Source: Pohlia nutans | Taxonomy: Eukaryota; Streptophyta; Bryopsida; Bryales; Mniaceae | NCBI GenBank assembly: GCA_022496805.1 | Contig: CM040103.1 | Span: 7,830,001 to 7,894,000 of the forward strand | Reading direction: 5' to 3' | Length of the DNA: 64,000 nt | Part shown: positions 1 through 11,959 of the stretch, piece after piece | How positions within the stretch are numbered: position 1 is the first letter of the stretch | Layout: every line of letters begins with the position of its first letter | The notes under the pieces: model-generated | What the model was told of the DNA's origin: nothing | What the model saw: only the letters and a program-made list of their open reading frames with translations | Database searches by the model: none | Program-made: the position numbers and the translations under genes

Positions 1-98
1 AATAAAATTAGCCACAAGGAAGTATTTTTTTGACCTACTTAAAAAAGCACTTTCAAACATGATTTTCAAACATGACAATAACTTTGGGACGGAGGGAA
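1..98. mobile_element. Stowaway-type MITE, right-hand end (left end outside window)
   Basis: The first 98 bases match the right part of the complete Stowaway-type element at 25203-25425: the stretch around 'aataaaattagccac', then 'acctactta', then the terminal 'gggacggaggga'. The end is followed by TA at 99-100, as expected for this superfamily. It lies in an intron of the GH43 gene. At 277-320 there is also a short relic of the interior of the TTAA-flanked MITE family ('cacaatatgatcaat'). Confidence 0.7.
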
Positions 99-409
99 TA
101 CTTTTTAAAATCAGTTTTTGTTTTCAATGATGTATAGACAGACACACACACTGAAGCCAAGCTTAGCCTCCAAAAAACCACGTAAGCCAATTGGGAGATA
201 TGGTCCTTGAAGTGATAACTTCCTCCATTTTCTTTCAAGTACTGTACTGAAAATCTGCCTGTAAGAGAATCTCTATTATATCTTTCACAATATGATCAAT
301 CGAACTTGTCATTTTCAGATAATAAGTTCTGGTTAATGGCTGTGTTTCGGTATGAAGAGATGAACTCCATTGCTTGTGTTGAGTTTAGCTTGACCTTTAT
401 CATGTGCAG

Positions 410-2909
410 GTTGATGTGGTAGGCATAAGCTGCTACTCATCGAAGGATCTGTGGACGTGGAAGTTGGAAGGGCTGGCACTGAAGGGGGAGAAGCGGGACA
501 GAACGAGTGATTTGTACATAAAGAATGTGGTGGAGCGTCCGAAGGTAATTTATAATGATCGAACGAAGCTGTATGTGATGTGGATGCACATCGACAATGG
601 GAATTACTCCAAGGCTGCAGTCGGTGTCGCCGTCAGCACGCAGCCTGGTGGTCCTTTTGAGTATCTGGGAAGCAAGAGACCTCATGGCTGTGACAGTCGA
701 GACATGACCGTGTTCAAGGACGACAACGGAGACGCCTACATCGTTTATTCCTCCCAAGCCAACAATGAGTTGCATGTAGGTACGTATGTTATCCCCTTCG
801 TCCCATAATAGATGATGCTTTTGAGAAAAATAAAAAAATTTAAGCATACTAGAATGATTTCATCAAATCTCCAAGTACAGTAAGTTTCTGTTTTGAAGTA
901 ATTCACAGGGAACCTTGACCGATTCACTGCCAAGTAAATATTACTGCCAAACTGCAGATTATAGCAAGTTTTGCAAGCGGTTGTTCAATTTTAGCAAGTG
1001 TTCACCAAGAATTCACCATCATTCTTGTACCATTTACTACTTGGTGAATGTGTCAAGGTGCCCTGTGATTGTCTGTCAAACCAGTATCATACTGCACATG
1101 GTATGTGTGGCATATGGCAGCATGGTGATGTTCCTTGAACATATGCTAACATTGATTTTTGCTAGTTCATATGTTGTTTGTGATCCACACAAGAGCTAAC
1201 ACAAACTTCACAGATAAAAAACCACTTCCCGTGTACTTGCCTTGTGATTTTGATTGTTGGAATCTGTAAAACAACAAAATCAAATGGTTTGCATCAAGTA
1301 ATTTGGGACGATTTTTTTCTTCTCAAAAGCATCATCTATTATGGGACAGAGGGAGTGTTAGATGTAAGCGGTAAACTTCACTTGTTGAACCACTTTGGGA
1401 GGCTCACAGTGGCGAATGAATGTCTGAATCCAGGGATGTTGACAGAGGATTACCTGGATGTGGTGGAGAGGGGGATGCAGAAGATATTGATCAAGCAACG
1501 TAGAGAAGCCCCGGTTGTGTTTAAGCACAGAAGTATTTATTACATGCTGAGCTCTGGTTGCAGCAGTTGGAATCCCAACGGCGCCTTAATCCATGCATCT
1601 GATTCAATGCTGGGGCCCTGGTTAACAATCGGTGACCCGTGTATTGGAGGAAACGAGGAGTTACGGTCGTTGACATTCTTTTCACAAGGATCATTTGTGT
1701 TGCCACTACCTGGATTAGAACACACTTTCATCTACATGGGAGACAGGTATGCTGTTTCATACAACCTCAGGTTTGTTATTCTTAAGGTGTATTCTCTTAA
1801 GTTGCCCACTTTACATTAGGGCCGGACCCAATTGTTGGCCCAAACCCAATTGACAAGTGATTGGTTCAATGATTGTACAAATCAGGTAGAGATGGCGTGA
1901 GATCTAGTGGTGTTTGGACCAAAGTTGTGAACATAGGGTCAAGAAAATCCTCGACCCCAATTCCTTGGGCCGGCCCAAAGTTTTGACGCCAAATTTGTGC
2001 CACGCAGACCGTTAGAAGTTTGGGTTAGTGTTAGTGTAAAGCTTTTTGGCCCAATTTGTCAAAGTTGAGCTATCCTATTGGTTGCAATTTGTGAAGTTTG
2101 GGTTGGGCCTTGATGTAAAGTGGGCCTAAGAGCCAACTTCCATGGTTTGAGAAGTTGCCTATAGAAGTAGGCAAGAGGAGGGAAAAAGTGGAACTTGGGT
2201 TTGTCTCATACGTGGCCATGAAGTGGTGCACACTTCCATGGACTTGCATAAGGTGAAACATGAACAAATTTGATCGGTTAGGGAGAAGTTGCCATGAAGT
2301 CAAGGGCTTGAGAACCCTCAATACTTCATAACAACTTCTCCTCCACTTTTTTCTCAAAAACTCACTTGAAGTGTGGAACTTGGTTTTTTCGTGAGAAACT
2401 TTATCCATGGAAGTTGGACCTAAGAGTGGTGTTAGTGAATGTCTTAAGAATGAATTCAGGTACACAGTTGAACTAGATTCACATTGTTCAACACCACGTG
2501 TGAGCATTATAGGCAATGCCAGTTGGAACTAACATAGTGACAGTGATCAAATCTTCCGTATCATTTCTGCGCTTTTAATACGATCAGGAACTTTTAGTTG
2601 TTACTCATGAATAATTTGGTTGATGTAGTGAATATCTTATTAGTTTCAATGGTGTAGTGCAGCTTGTGCATTTTAATACTAATGGTGAAGGAGTATACTC
2701 TGCTTAACATGATGAATCTCTGTCCATGCAGATGGCTGCCTGCTAATTTGAGAGACTCTCGGTATGTGTGGCTACCATTGTCAATGGACGAGCCTCTGGG
2801 TGAAGAGGCATCTATAGACTTGAACTTTGAACAAGTGCAAAAAGTGTCCATCCACTGGGCTGATAAATGGAAGCTCCCTCAAGGCTGGAACAACTCTCGC
2901 CATGGATGA
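410..2909 (+). CDS. Glycosyl hydrolase family 43 protein, C-terminal exons (5' part outside window)
   Basis: Three exons can be read: 410-779, 1434-1746 and 2732-2909 (stop TGA). Each is bounded by AG/GT and the phases fit (1, then 2). The joined product follows plant GH43-type proteins. The first exon has S-S-K-D-L-W-T-W-K, V-E-R-P-K-V-I-Y-N, Y-V-M-W-M-H-I-D and the S-R-D-M-T-V-F-K-D-D block. The second has R-E-A-P-V-V-F-K and Y-Y-M-L-S-S-G-C. The last has D-S-R-Y-V-W-L-P-L and ends near S-I-H-W-A-D-K-W-K-L-P. Family members are five-bladed beta-propeller enzymes acting on plant cell-wall arabinan/xylan/galactan-type glycans; the substrate here is unknown. The N-terminus (any signal or membrane anchor) lies left of position 1. 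The first visible intron carries a MITE at 792-1355. Identity is strong, exact substrate open. Confidence 0.88.
792..1355. mobile_element. Stowaway-like MITE in GH43 intron
   Basis: The left end 'ccccttcgtcccataatagatgatg' (792 on) and right end 'catcatctattatgggac' to 'agagggag' (1355) form a terminal inverted repeat of about 37 bp with few mismatches. TA precedes the left end at 790-791; the right flanking TA is degraded. The interior has no coding capacity. The element starts only about 12 bases inside the intron that follows the exon ending at 779. Confidence 0.75.
2100..2440. repeat. Imperfect foldback in GH43 intron
   Basis: The segment 'gggcctaagagccaacttcc' near 2105 recurs inverted near 2408-2432 ('ggaagttggacctaagag'). 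A smaller hairpin with gagaagttg/caacttctc arms sits at 2282-2341. The whole behaves as a decayed foldback repeat. No protein match is apparent in the rest of the intron (1747-2731). Confidence 0.5.
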
Positions 2910-3604
2910 TGCACTTGGCTCAAACACTTTTGAGGCCAATTTGAAGAACTTTGACCCAATTTTGAAGACGCATGCCAGGGCCACAGAGGAAGTTTGTGCC
3001 AAAACAATCTGAGTTTGGTAATCGGAGAGAAAAAACACTGCTGTTTGGAAAAGTTCTAACTTATTAGTTTGAATTTGGCAGGATTCTCCGGTTAGGAAGT
3101 GTGGGGTGTTGACTGGCATGAGTGACGTTTGAAAAACTGACTGCCAGTTTGAAGGACTCAAGATAAATTTCAGAATTCAGGCTGCAAATATTTTCAGTGC
3201 AAAACAGATCAGATGTAGACTTTTTACATTTACCCTGGTCTGCCAATCCGATTCCCTCGAATTGTAAAGGAAATATTCTGTTCTGAGATTTTCAGGGAAG
3301 CGCTGGTTTATATTAGGGCATCCGCGTCCTACCTCTGAGAGCAGGAGATTCTCTGAAAACTTTGATGAAAAGTGCTCGCATTTAATACTGAAAATTCATA
3401 GAGCCATGGAATATGAGCATGATATCGCGATACACTAAGTTTAGGAAGAGGTCAATATCTTAAATTGATAAACAATAATGATCACCCATGTATAGTGATT
3501 GCGAATGGTCCAGGGACTATATAGGACACATAGCGATTCAAGGGTGTGGAGATGATAGCTTGTGACACCAAATTTTGGATGTAATAATAGTGATCAAAGG
3601 GTGA
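2910..3604. other. Intergenic, 3' flank of GH43 gene
   Basis: No gene seen. This is presumably the 3' UTR of the GH43 gene followed by unique sequence. It ends at the left target duplication (3591-3604) of the LINE fragment. Confidence 0.5.
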
Positions 3605-3709
3605 TCCCAATGTCCCTCTGTGCGGTGGGCACCGGGTCATTGGCATTACGAACGGACACTTTATTCACGCCGGCCTTGTAATAGGGTCGGTGTTTCTATC
3701 TATCTATCT
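3605..3709 (+). mobile_element. 5'-truncated LINE 3' tail with 14-bp target duplication
   Basis: The insert matches the 3' terminus of the full LINE at 47660-60138: '..gtgggcaccgggtcattgg..', '..cggacactttattcacgcc..' and the tail '..gtgtttctatctatctatc'. It is flanked by the direct repeat TGATCAAAGGGTGA at 3591-3604 and 3710-3723. It ends in a short (TATC)n run rather than poly(A). Confidence 0.9.
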
Positions 3710-3925
3710 TGATCAAAGGGTGAATTGAAGAGAAGAGTGCGAATGCTCTTAGGGCTTGATTGTTGTCCTGCCTAAAATGGAGCTATGAGATCACTCAAAT
3801 CCTTGTAATTTGGCCCAAGGGTTTTACGATCCAATGTGTTTTTCATATATTTTTCATATAGCAATTGCAGCCATACTGATGAAGGTCAAAAACAGATCTA
3901 GAGAAAAGAACAATGTAGTTTTTGA

Positions 3926-3997
3926 AGGTCCCACCGAGATTCGAACTCGGGTTTTTGGATTCAAAGTCCAAAGTCGTAACCACTGGACTATGGGACC
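3926..3997 (-). tRNA. trnQ: tRNA-Gln (anticodon TTG)
   Basis: Read on the minus strand, the 5' acceptor GGTCCCA pairs with the 3' TGGGACC. The D arm contains GTCCAGTGGTTACGAC. The anticodon loop CTTTGAA is closed by GGA/TCC and carries TTG. The T arm is CCGAG-TTCGAAT-CTCGG. The 72-nt length and discriminator T agree with plant nuclear tRNA-Gln. No intron. A T-rich stretch (TTCTTTT) follows at about 15-20 bases, suitable for pol III termination. Confidence 0.96.
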
Positions 3998-4164
3998 CCT
4001 GGACATGTCACTAATGAAATCCGTTACCGTATTTAGAAGTTGAGTTAGAGAGTGTCGGTTCTGGCAAAACAATATGACAGTGGCAGAGGCTCTAGAAAGC
4101 ATGTCGTTCATTGCTTTCCGAAATGAGAGTTATAACGAGCTGCCACCAAACCAGCCTCGTCATA

Positions 4165-4600
4165 CTGGTAAAGTAGACGTCCTGTTTCCGATCAGGCCCC
4201 CAATCACGCAGTATAGGGCGACCTATTTTCGTGAATAGGCCTACAGTATTTTCGAATTCATTCGTAAACGGTGGCGGAAACATGTTTCTTCTTAATATGG
4301 AAGGGTTGGCGCCTAGAATGGAAACTTGTGACCAAGTTAGTATGATATCATGTGTTCTTGAAATCTAGTTTTACAGTTTTTGGAAATAGGTCAGTCTATA
4401 TTGCGAGAACGGGTTGGAGAGAATCTTCACTTTGAAAATTCGTAGTAAATTCGATATTGCCCCAAAATTTGTTCAAAAATATGTTACCTTCTTCAAATCT
4501 ATTTCCCTACACTGCAAAATTATTTTCCTATTTGTTACTCCACCGGAAGTATGCTGAATTGCTTAAGGTGATCGGAAACAGGTCGTCTACTTTAGGTGCA
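4165..4600. repeat. Inverted-repeat-bounded segment, probable MITE
   Basis: The 24-base segment at 4170-4193 (aagtagacgtcctgttt..) recurs inverted at 4570-4593 with one or two mismatches. This gives a roughly 430-bp non-coding unit. No clear target duplication was found, so element status is provisional. Confidence 0.4.
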
Positions 4601-4964
4601 CAGTTGTACAGAAGTACAATAAAATGAATCTCCAAGTAAAGTGAAACACCCCTATTAAGTTAAGTTATGTTGACAAATGGAGGTAAAATCAGAAGTTTTG
4701 CACAAACTTCCCCAATCAAAAGCTTCCCTGACACAGTTGTAGCCCCTGCTTTCTAGCGCCGAGACTGAAGGAAAGCTCCTGTAGAATCTCTCTCTCTCCC
4801 TTCCACGCTCGAATCGTTTCTTCACTCGGTACGTTCCGTAGTACATCGTGCATGCGTTGTGGGTTTTGTAGTACTTTTTCTAACAAGTATCAGGTGAGAT
4901 CCAACAAGTATCAGGGTCTGCTTTGCGAGATCCAGGGTGCGCGCTGTGTTGATCGATTGACGAG

Positions 4965-7900
4965 ATGGATTTTCTGAAGAATGCGGCGAAGATAGCGGAG
5001 CAAGTGCAGGGAGGGAAGAACCCGCAGGGGGGCGGGGGATCATCGGGTGGGGGCTTTGGTGATATGTTGGGTGGCTTCATGGGTGGTGGGGAGCATAAGC
5101 CCAAGCCTCAGCAGCCCCGGCGCGATGAGGAGGACTACGATGACCAGGAGCAAGAACAACAACGGCCCCAGTCTAGCGCTGCTCCTCAACATACTAAGAA
5201 GAAGCCGTCCACGGGCGAGCTCTATGGCGATGCCCAGGTTAGTTCGTTGTCCTCGCATTTTTTCTTTCGTCTTACTTCGAAAGAAATCGTAGACATTCAT
5301 TAAGGATTTGTTGTTTCAGATCTCGTTCTCTTTCTTTCTCCTCAAGCGACAGATGCCTTAAGAATCTTCGTATTTAGGTTTTTCTAGTTTTCAAGGGCGT
5401 TGTTTACTCTCTTATTAGTACTTGTATGCATATTGGAACATTTTCTTGCGCTGAGCCTAGTTACTATTATTGGATTTTTCCAATGCATCTAAGCATGCTT
5501 TATTTGGATTCTGGATGCAAAAGTTGCGAGGGTTCGAGATTTGTGGGCAAGAATGTGTCTGTGTAAGGTTTTTTTTTTTTTTTTTTTTCTTTCTTTCTTT
5601 CTTTCTTTCTGTTGCTATCTGTCTTCATTGAATCATTGCCACATAAATTTTAAACTTGTTTGAAAGTTAGCTATTTAGACAAAATGCACAGTTTCTCCTC
5701 ATGCTACAGATGCCTTAATATAGGGGAGTCTTAAACCGACACATTTTGCAGTGCTATTCTTAGGCTAATCGGATTTTTAATTATTGAGGGACTCTAACGC
5801 ATCTAAGCATGCTTTATTTGGGTACTGATTGCAAAAGTTGTGAAGATTCAGAGTTTTATTAGTTGGTGACCATAGATGAGTTGTTTGGGTGGGAATATCC
5901 TCAATATGTACTCATTGTCTTAAGGTTTTAGAATGTTGAAATTAGGACATCGTTGGAATTAGTATTATTCCCAGCCGTAAAACAAATTAGTGTAGACGGT
6001 AATGCCGCTCAGTTCGCACTTTCTCAGAGTGTTTGTTGTTTCTTTCACGAAATTATTACTTGATTTTTGTTGAACTTAATGCATTATGAGCTCTATAAAG
6101 TGGAAGGTTTATACATACATGTCAAGTAGAAAAGATAGGTCATAATTATGAAGTAGAAGGTTTATATATATATTTATAACACACATTTATGGAGTATATA
6201 CATGCAGTGTTGTATAGTTGAAGAGAAATGTGCTCATCTCTCATTATTTGTGTCTAGTCGTTCATTATACCGGGTATGTGTTCTATTGCCTACAGATCCT
6301 GTACCAAGCTGCTTCTGGAGGAAAAGTAGACCAAGGCAAACTGGCAGGTACGAGATGTCACATGCATTATATGATCGTGACATTCTGGAAATCAAAAAAA
6401 AATTTGGCTTAAGTCGAAGGATAAAAGTGTTAGCTGTAGGCTCTTTGTTTAGTGCACAAGGATGTATTTGCTAAGTGATGAATTTTCTCTGAATACCAGG
6501 AGCCGCGTCGGATTTGCTGGAAGGATTGTCAATGTATGGAGGAGAGAAGTCCCCTTATGGAAAATTCGCGCAGCAGGCTAGTTCTTACTTGGACAGCTAT
6601 GGACAGAAGCATGAGGTTCCAGCTGGTGTGAAACCTCCTCCCAGTGGTAAGTTCCTGGATTTGAGTTAAGTTTACAATCTCAGTCCCCCAAAGTTTTTAC
6701 TACACTCTTCTGTTTAGTGTGGGTTCTGAAATAAGGCGTGTGGCCTAAATCTCATTGAAGCATAGGAGTGCAAACAGTTTTGTCAATAGGTGGATGTAAG
6801 ATGATTGATTGCCACCGTATTCTGTCCTGTAATATAATTATTGCCATATTTGTTTAATTGAGAATTTCCGCCACATTGGGACTCTGAAATCTACAATTGA
6901 TAAAAAAAAGTCCCATTGAATCTATGCCAGTTGTAGACTTCAAAGGGTCCCAATATGACAGAAATTCCCAATTAAACGAATATGGCGGTAAATAATATTT
7001 AGGCCTGTTTGGCTTGACCGTTAAAGGACCAAGACTTCATGGTTTTAAAACGACAAATTCAATCAATAATATCATGAATAATATAATTCAGATGGGACCA
7101 AATCTTATATCACTGGAATCAGTGAAGAACATTGCATGTGTTGATCAAGAACACAAATGAATTCGAAGAAAAAGAAACTCCACATACAACCTGCTAAAAT
7201 AACATGTAGCTCAACATAGGCTTCTTGGTCCTTAAGGGGTTAAATGTGCTTGTGCTTCAAAGCTGAAGTGCAAATAAATCATATGTTTTTCTTGAGCTCT
7301 AAATTGTGCATTTATGTAGGTCACGGTCGGCCGAGTGAGGAGGACGAAGACTCGTATCCTTCCAAGCCACGCCCTTCTAAGTACGACTCTGAAGAGCCAG
7401 AGTCTCGGCCTTCCAAGCCTCACCCTTCCAAGTATCAATCTGAGGACGGTGAAGAGTATCAGAAACCTCGCCCTTCCAAGTACCAATCTGAGGAGGCTGG
7501 GTACGGTGAAGAGTATCAGAAACCTCGCCCTTCCAAGTATCAATCTGAGGAGTCTGAGTACAGTCAAGAGGTTCAGAAACCTCACCCTCCCAAGTATCAA
7601 TCTGAGGAGTCTGAGTATGGCAATCGTCCTCAGAAACCTCGTCCCTCACAATATGAGGACGAGCAAGGCTATGGTGGCCAGCGCCGCCCTCAGAAGAGCC
7701 AAGCTGAAGACGAAGGTATTTGCTAATGCTACTCCCTCTGTCCGGAAATAATTGTCCTAGTTTTTTGTATTTGATTTTGCAATATTTGTCCTATGTTTTA
7801 TATTTCAAACGTGAGCCCTGTCCACGCGGACAATGAGAGTCACATAAAAATTAAATAGTATTATTAACCCCTAAATGTCCCAGCGTCCATAAACTGGATC

Positions 7901-9296
7901 ACGAACAGATTCAAATTCAAAGCCTTGCAACTTTCTCATACAATTTCGGATGACTTTCATCCAAGTCATCTTTGTAAGACTATTAAATTCTCTACCAATT
8001 ACAATAGTTCTCTTGTGATGAGGAGTTGTTGATAATATTAGAGAGGCCTCCAACTGCAAGTATGTCAAATTTGTTGGGTAGATTTTATGCTTGCAATGGT
8101 CCTCTCATGTACACCTCATGTACATTTGAGCCATGCTAATATCTATCTTTGAGGCTAGCATCTACTTGTGTTCAAAGGATCGGTACGTTAAAGATAGACT
8201 GTTTTTCGAGTACTGAGATGTCTTTTTTGGTAAATACTAGGACAGTTATTACAGGACAGAGGGAGTACAGATCTTCATGAGTTTTTATTCCTTCTAGCAT
8301 CCTAGTTTCATTTTACAGATGTGTGTCATGATATCTCTGTGTAGGTGGGTTTCGTGGCATGATCTTAGAAGCTCTGAAACTTTCAATCTTTTATGTATTC
8401 GTCACATTCTCTAGTGGAGTACTTGAGTTCTAATCAACCCATTCTCACTAACAAAACACTTCTGGGTCCAGAATATGGAGGTGGTTACGCCCGCAAGCCC
8501 CAGAAATCACAGTATGAGGATGAAGATGCACCAGGACCATATGGGAGTCGTCCTCAAAGGGCCGAGGAAGGTCCTTATGGACAAGAAGGTGCTTTTTCCT
8601 CCTGCGTTTTAACCTCTTCTCTTCTTTCTAACATCTATGTTTTCCTTATTACATTTTAGTAGGTGGATACATCTTCCGAGTTTTGCACGTTTAACCCTTG
8701 AAGGACCAAGGATTCATAGTTTTAAAATGACAAATTCAATTGATCAAATTGTGAGTAATTATAATTCAGATACGACCGGATTATATATCACTGGAATCAG
8801 TGGAGAACCTTGCATGTGTTAGATCAAAAGACAAATAAGTTAGAATAAAAGGGAATGGCTTGTTACGGGTAACACTTCTACGCGTCTCATATAGTGTCAC
8901 TTGTGTCTAACTCATTTTATGTGTGCTAGAAATTCTGTCTTTAACACCATGTCTATAACACTCTAATTTTTGTAAATTTTCAATGCTTTTTTCTTACCAA
9001 AAAGATATTTCTTGAAAACCACACTATTTTTGGAGGGATAACCCATATCAGGCTATCAACCTAAAAGGCCTATTCAAAACTGCTATAAAAAACCATGAGG
9101 CCCAATTTGGGCTTCTTGGTCCTTAATTTTGTTTTAGATTGTCCTTAATTTTCTATAACTTCAAATAGGACTTGGTTGCCATATAATCATGGTCTAATGT
9201 TTGGTGCTTTATTGTGCAGGCTATGGCAGGGGTTCCAAGCCCAGTACCTATGAGGAGGAAGCGCCCGCTTTGCCCAAGAAATCCTGGTATGATTAG
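4965..9296 (+). CDS. Nodulin-related-protein-like (NRP1-like) protein with Pro/Lys/Tyr repeat extension
   Basis: Six exons: 4965-5237, 6296-6347, 6500-6646, 7320-7715, 8472-8588 and 9220-9296 (TAG). They join in frame to 353 residues. The N-terminus is M-D-F-L-K-N-A followed by a Gly-rich stretch and an acidic Gln-rich stretch. Exons 1-3 encode an alpha-helical module (T-G-E-L-Y-G-D-A-Q, Q-A-A-S-G-G-K-V-D, A-A-S-D-L-L-E-G-L, A-S-S-Y-L-D-S-Y). This resembles plant nodulin-related proteins, small stress-linked proteins of poorly defined function. Exons 4-6 encode a disordered tail built of about six K-P-R-P-S-K-Y-Q-S-E-E type units and relatives (P-Q-K-S-Q-Y-E-D-E), ending in K-K-S-W-Y-D. That tail is absent from the short angiosperm members I know. 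Introns 3, 4 and 5 each contain a MITE. The start is the first ATG, context cgagATGG. Confidence 0.75.
5569..5610. repeat. poly(T) plus (TTTC)n simple repeat
   Basis: About 20 T followed by CTTT repeats in intron 1 (5238-6295) of the NRP-like gene. The rest of the intron shows only AT-rich sequence. Confidence 0.9.
6831..7000. mobile_element. 170-bp foldback MITE, family with copy at 19640-19750
   Basis: Left arm 'attgccatatttgtttaatt' and right arm 'aattaaacgaatatggcggt' are inverted repeats that extend about 40 bases. Centre 'tctatgccagttgtaga' is shared with the copy in the EXO1 gene. It sits in intron 3 of the NRP-like gene. Confidence 0.7.
7021..7243. mobile_element. TTAA-flanked (piggyBac-like) MITE, 'aaggacca' family
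   Basis: Left end TTAAAGGACCAAG; right end CTTGGTCCTTAAGGGGTTAA. The interior ('gggaccaaatcttatatcac', 'gaacattgcatgtgttgatc') is shared with copies at 8691, 13390, 14592 and 16717. It lies in intron 3 of the NRP-like gene, 77 bases before exon 4. Confidence 0.75.
7732..8265. mobile_element. Stowaway-like MITE in NRP-like intron 4
   Basis: The left end CTCCCTCTGTCC plus 'ggaaataattgtcctag' and the right end 'ctaggacagttattacagga' plus CAGAGGGAG form a long inverted repeat. TA flanks both ends (7730-7731 and 8266-8267). A lone TTAACCCCTAAATGTCC motif at 7864 looks like one end of a TTAA-type element without its partner. Confidence 0.85.
8691..9126. mobile_element. TTAA-flanked (piggyBac-like) MITE with internal insertion
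   Basis: The left end TTAACCCTTGAAGGACC and right end 'cttcttggtccTTAA' belong to the same family as 7021-7243. The interior is lengthened by about 200 bases of unrelated sequence (about 8870-9090). It lies in intron 5 of the NRP-like gene. Confidence 0.6.
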
Positions 9297-11959
9297 AGTG
9301 TTTGCTACTGGGCGATCTTCTCCAGCAGTAAAGGCTCGTAATATGTCTTTTGTTTACCAAGACACTATTGCTGTTTAACTTAAGCATGATTTCAATATTT
9401 TCTTGCAGTGTACCGATTTGATTGTCACTTCACTTGCATGCAATCACTGACATGCTAGAAGTTGATGATGTCTGAAACTTATGCACAGAATTTAGTGTAA
9501 ATCTCTAATTCTAATCATACTTTTTTCTGTCTGAAAATCATATGGATCCTTCTCTGGATAACAGAAATATATTTTGATAGATAGTACAATTCCGTCTGAC
9601 TTGGAACAGTTCGACGAAGTGTTCAAAGCACAAATGACCATATTCGCTTCTTTGACTTACCTTTCTAAATGGAAGCCACTTTTCCTTTGCATTCTGTCAT
9701 CACACATGCACAAGCAATCCATAACATAAGCCAGCAAGGTAAGGGTGACGGACTTATTGTTGTTCCTGTATTCACACTAGAAAAATTGTACTTGGGCACC
9801 AAGGCATAGTGTCTGAGCTTTGGGACCAAGACCCCGATTACCATGCACTGACGAACTGGCACACTATTCCCTTAGTAAGTTGGTAATTCAATTCCTGTTA
9901 CTATTCATAACTTGAGTTTGAGTACTTGGCTAGTTGACTTGATGGAAAAGAAAATTTATCATTACTGTTATTAGTGGGGCACACGGGCATGTTTGATGAC
10001 CTACTTTGTGGCACTAAAAAGAATTGCTAATTTTATCATTGAGGATAATGAATCACAAATTTTACTTCATTTTGAAGTGTATTGTGATGTAAAATAAAAG
10101 AAACTTCTAAAAAATATGAAAAGAACGTTGTGATGTGAACCATCAAAAATGAGAAAAAATTCAAGCCCTAGAGGCAATCAAACTAACTAAAGGTATGTTC
10201 GCACCTGGGCGCGGTCTTAGTGGCAACTTTTAGTCATTAGAAAGGTAGGCGTTCATACCACCGTTCTTTGGTAATTGCCAATCCTACATGGATGCGCATG
10301 TGGCAATGGGATAAGAGCGGTTGTAGGAAAAAAGTGCTGCAGCAGTTATGAAGGAACTCCGAAATAAGTGGCAGCTTTTAGGTAACATTGATTCTTCCCA
10401 AATTGAAGATTTGAGAGATTTATCGGCGGTCTTATGTAATCTCTCTCACAGAGCTCCATTATGTAGGAGCGGTGAATTAAGAAGTCGGTCTTTGCAGATG
10501 AGAGGCTGTTGTTGAGAGGCTGTTGTTGCAGGTTGTTGTTGCTTTCTCAAATCTAGTTATATTTTCATTGTGTTTGACACTGTTTACAGCATTACAGCAT
10601 TACAACAGCTTGCAACGAGGCCGCATGCTAGCACACCAAGTGCTCAGCTTATTAGATGTATCCTCTCGACTAGTAATTTGAATACATAGAACGTTTTCTG
10701 AGCTGTGTGTTGCAGAACAAAACATTTTCTATCAATATGAAAGACAGTTTCTTTTGACTTTGAAGCTCTAAATTTTGAAAAGGACAATCGTGCTCATGGG
10801 CAGGTAGAGAAGAATGTTGCAACGTCGTTTGAGGTGAAGAAACTGTACATTATGCTGAAAAAGTACGATGGCTTTTCAGTTTGATGTTGTTGTGCATCAG
10901 TAGAATTCATATTGATTATCATGCATTACTTCTTATTTTTTGTTGCCTGCCAATACTAGCCAAGTCCAATCTCTACAACTCTCGAATAGATGAGTTTCTG
11001 CATTTTCAAATGTACTTGCAACAAGCTTGTTTGGCGCAAGAATTAGAGTCGTGTCAAATATTTTGATCTGTGTATATTGTATCAAATATTATTGGGGTTG
11101 TGCAAATATTATGATCAGTAGTAGCTCACGTGGTTTGTGTGCTTCTTGACAGACACCCGGGTGAAGCATAAACATTTCTGTCTATTACAAGTCGTGCTGA
11201 TAGTGTCAAGAATCTCGAATATCCACTGGTTATATTTTCCTTTCAATATGGACTAATGAGGCGCAATGAGGAGAAAAAAATTGAGGAGACGTTGCAGAGA
11301 AGTGAGAGAATTTGCTTCAGAATACAGGGCAGAGGGCCCTCATATTTAGTAACCAATCCGATTGCATGCGTGAACAGAAGGTTCATATCATTATAAAACA
11401 CCTTTCCGAACCTCATTGATGACACCTTTCCTAAAAAGAAGGTATTCCTCCCAAAATTGTGGAGGTGTTAAGTTTTTATTCACGTTCTTTGCTAAGGCCA
11501 AGTGGGAATGGGCCTTAAGTCCCTCAAAAAATTGTGGAGAAGGATTCAACCTCCAAGCAACTCCCGCGATGATGTGACTTGCTCAGGGAGCCCAGGCAAC
11601 AACTTCAGGCAACCAAAATTGCCTTTCCAATTCTAATATGTAATGTCAAATGTGAGTTGGAGATGAAGGGTTCGGATGCCACTGTCCTCCGTCCTTGGCT
11701 AGCATTTATCCCTCAACAAGGGACTTGGGTGGGGCACTAGGGCATGGTTACTATAATCTATAGCTCTAAAAAGCCATCTATAAGAAAATAAAATTTACTT
11801 AAAAGATTAAATACTTCAAATATACACAAATCGATTAGTACTAGACCCACTAATTATTTCATATTGCATTTTTCTAGTAGAAATTGTTTTGTTTTGATTT
11901 TACTTCATGCCTACTAGGAAAAGCAAGATCCTTAATCCAATATTGTAATTCATACTATC
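9297..11959. other. Intergenic, no gene recognised
   Basis: This holds the 3' flank of the NRP-like gene and then AT-rich unique-looking sequence. Open frames are short and lack recognisable motifs. Slightly GC-richer parts at 10190-10500 and 11440-11720 show no protein match. Confidence 0.5.
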
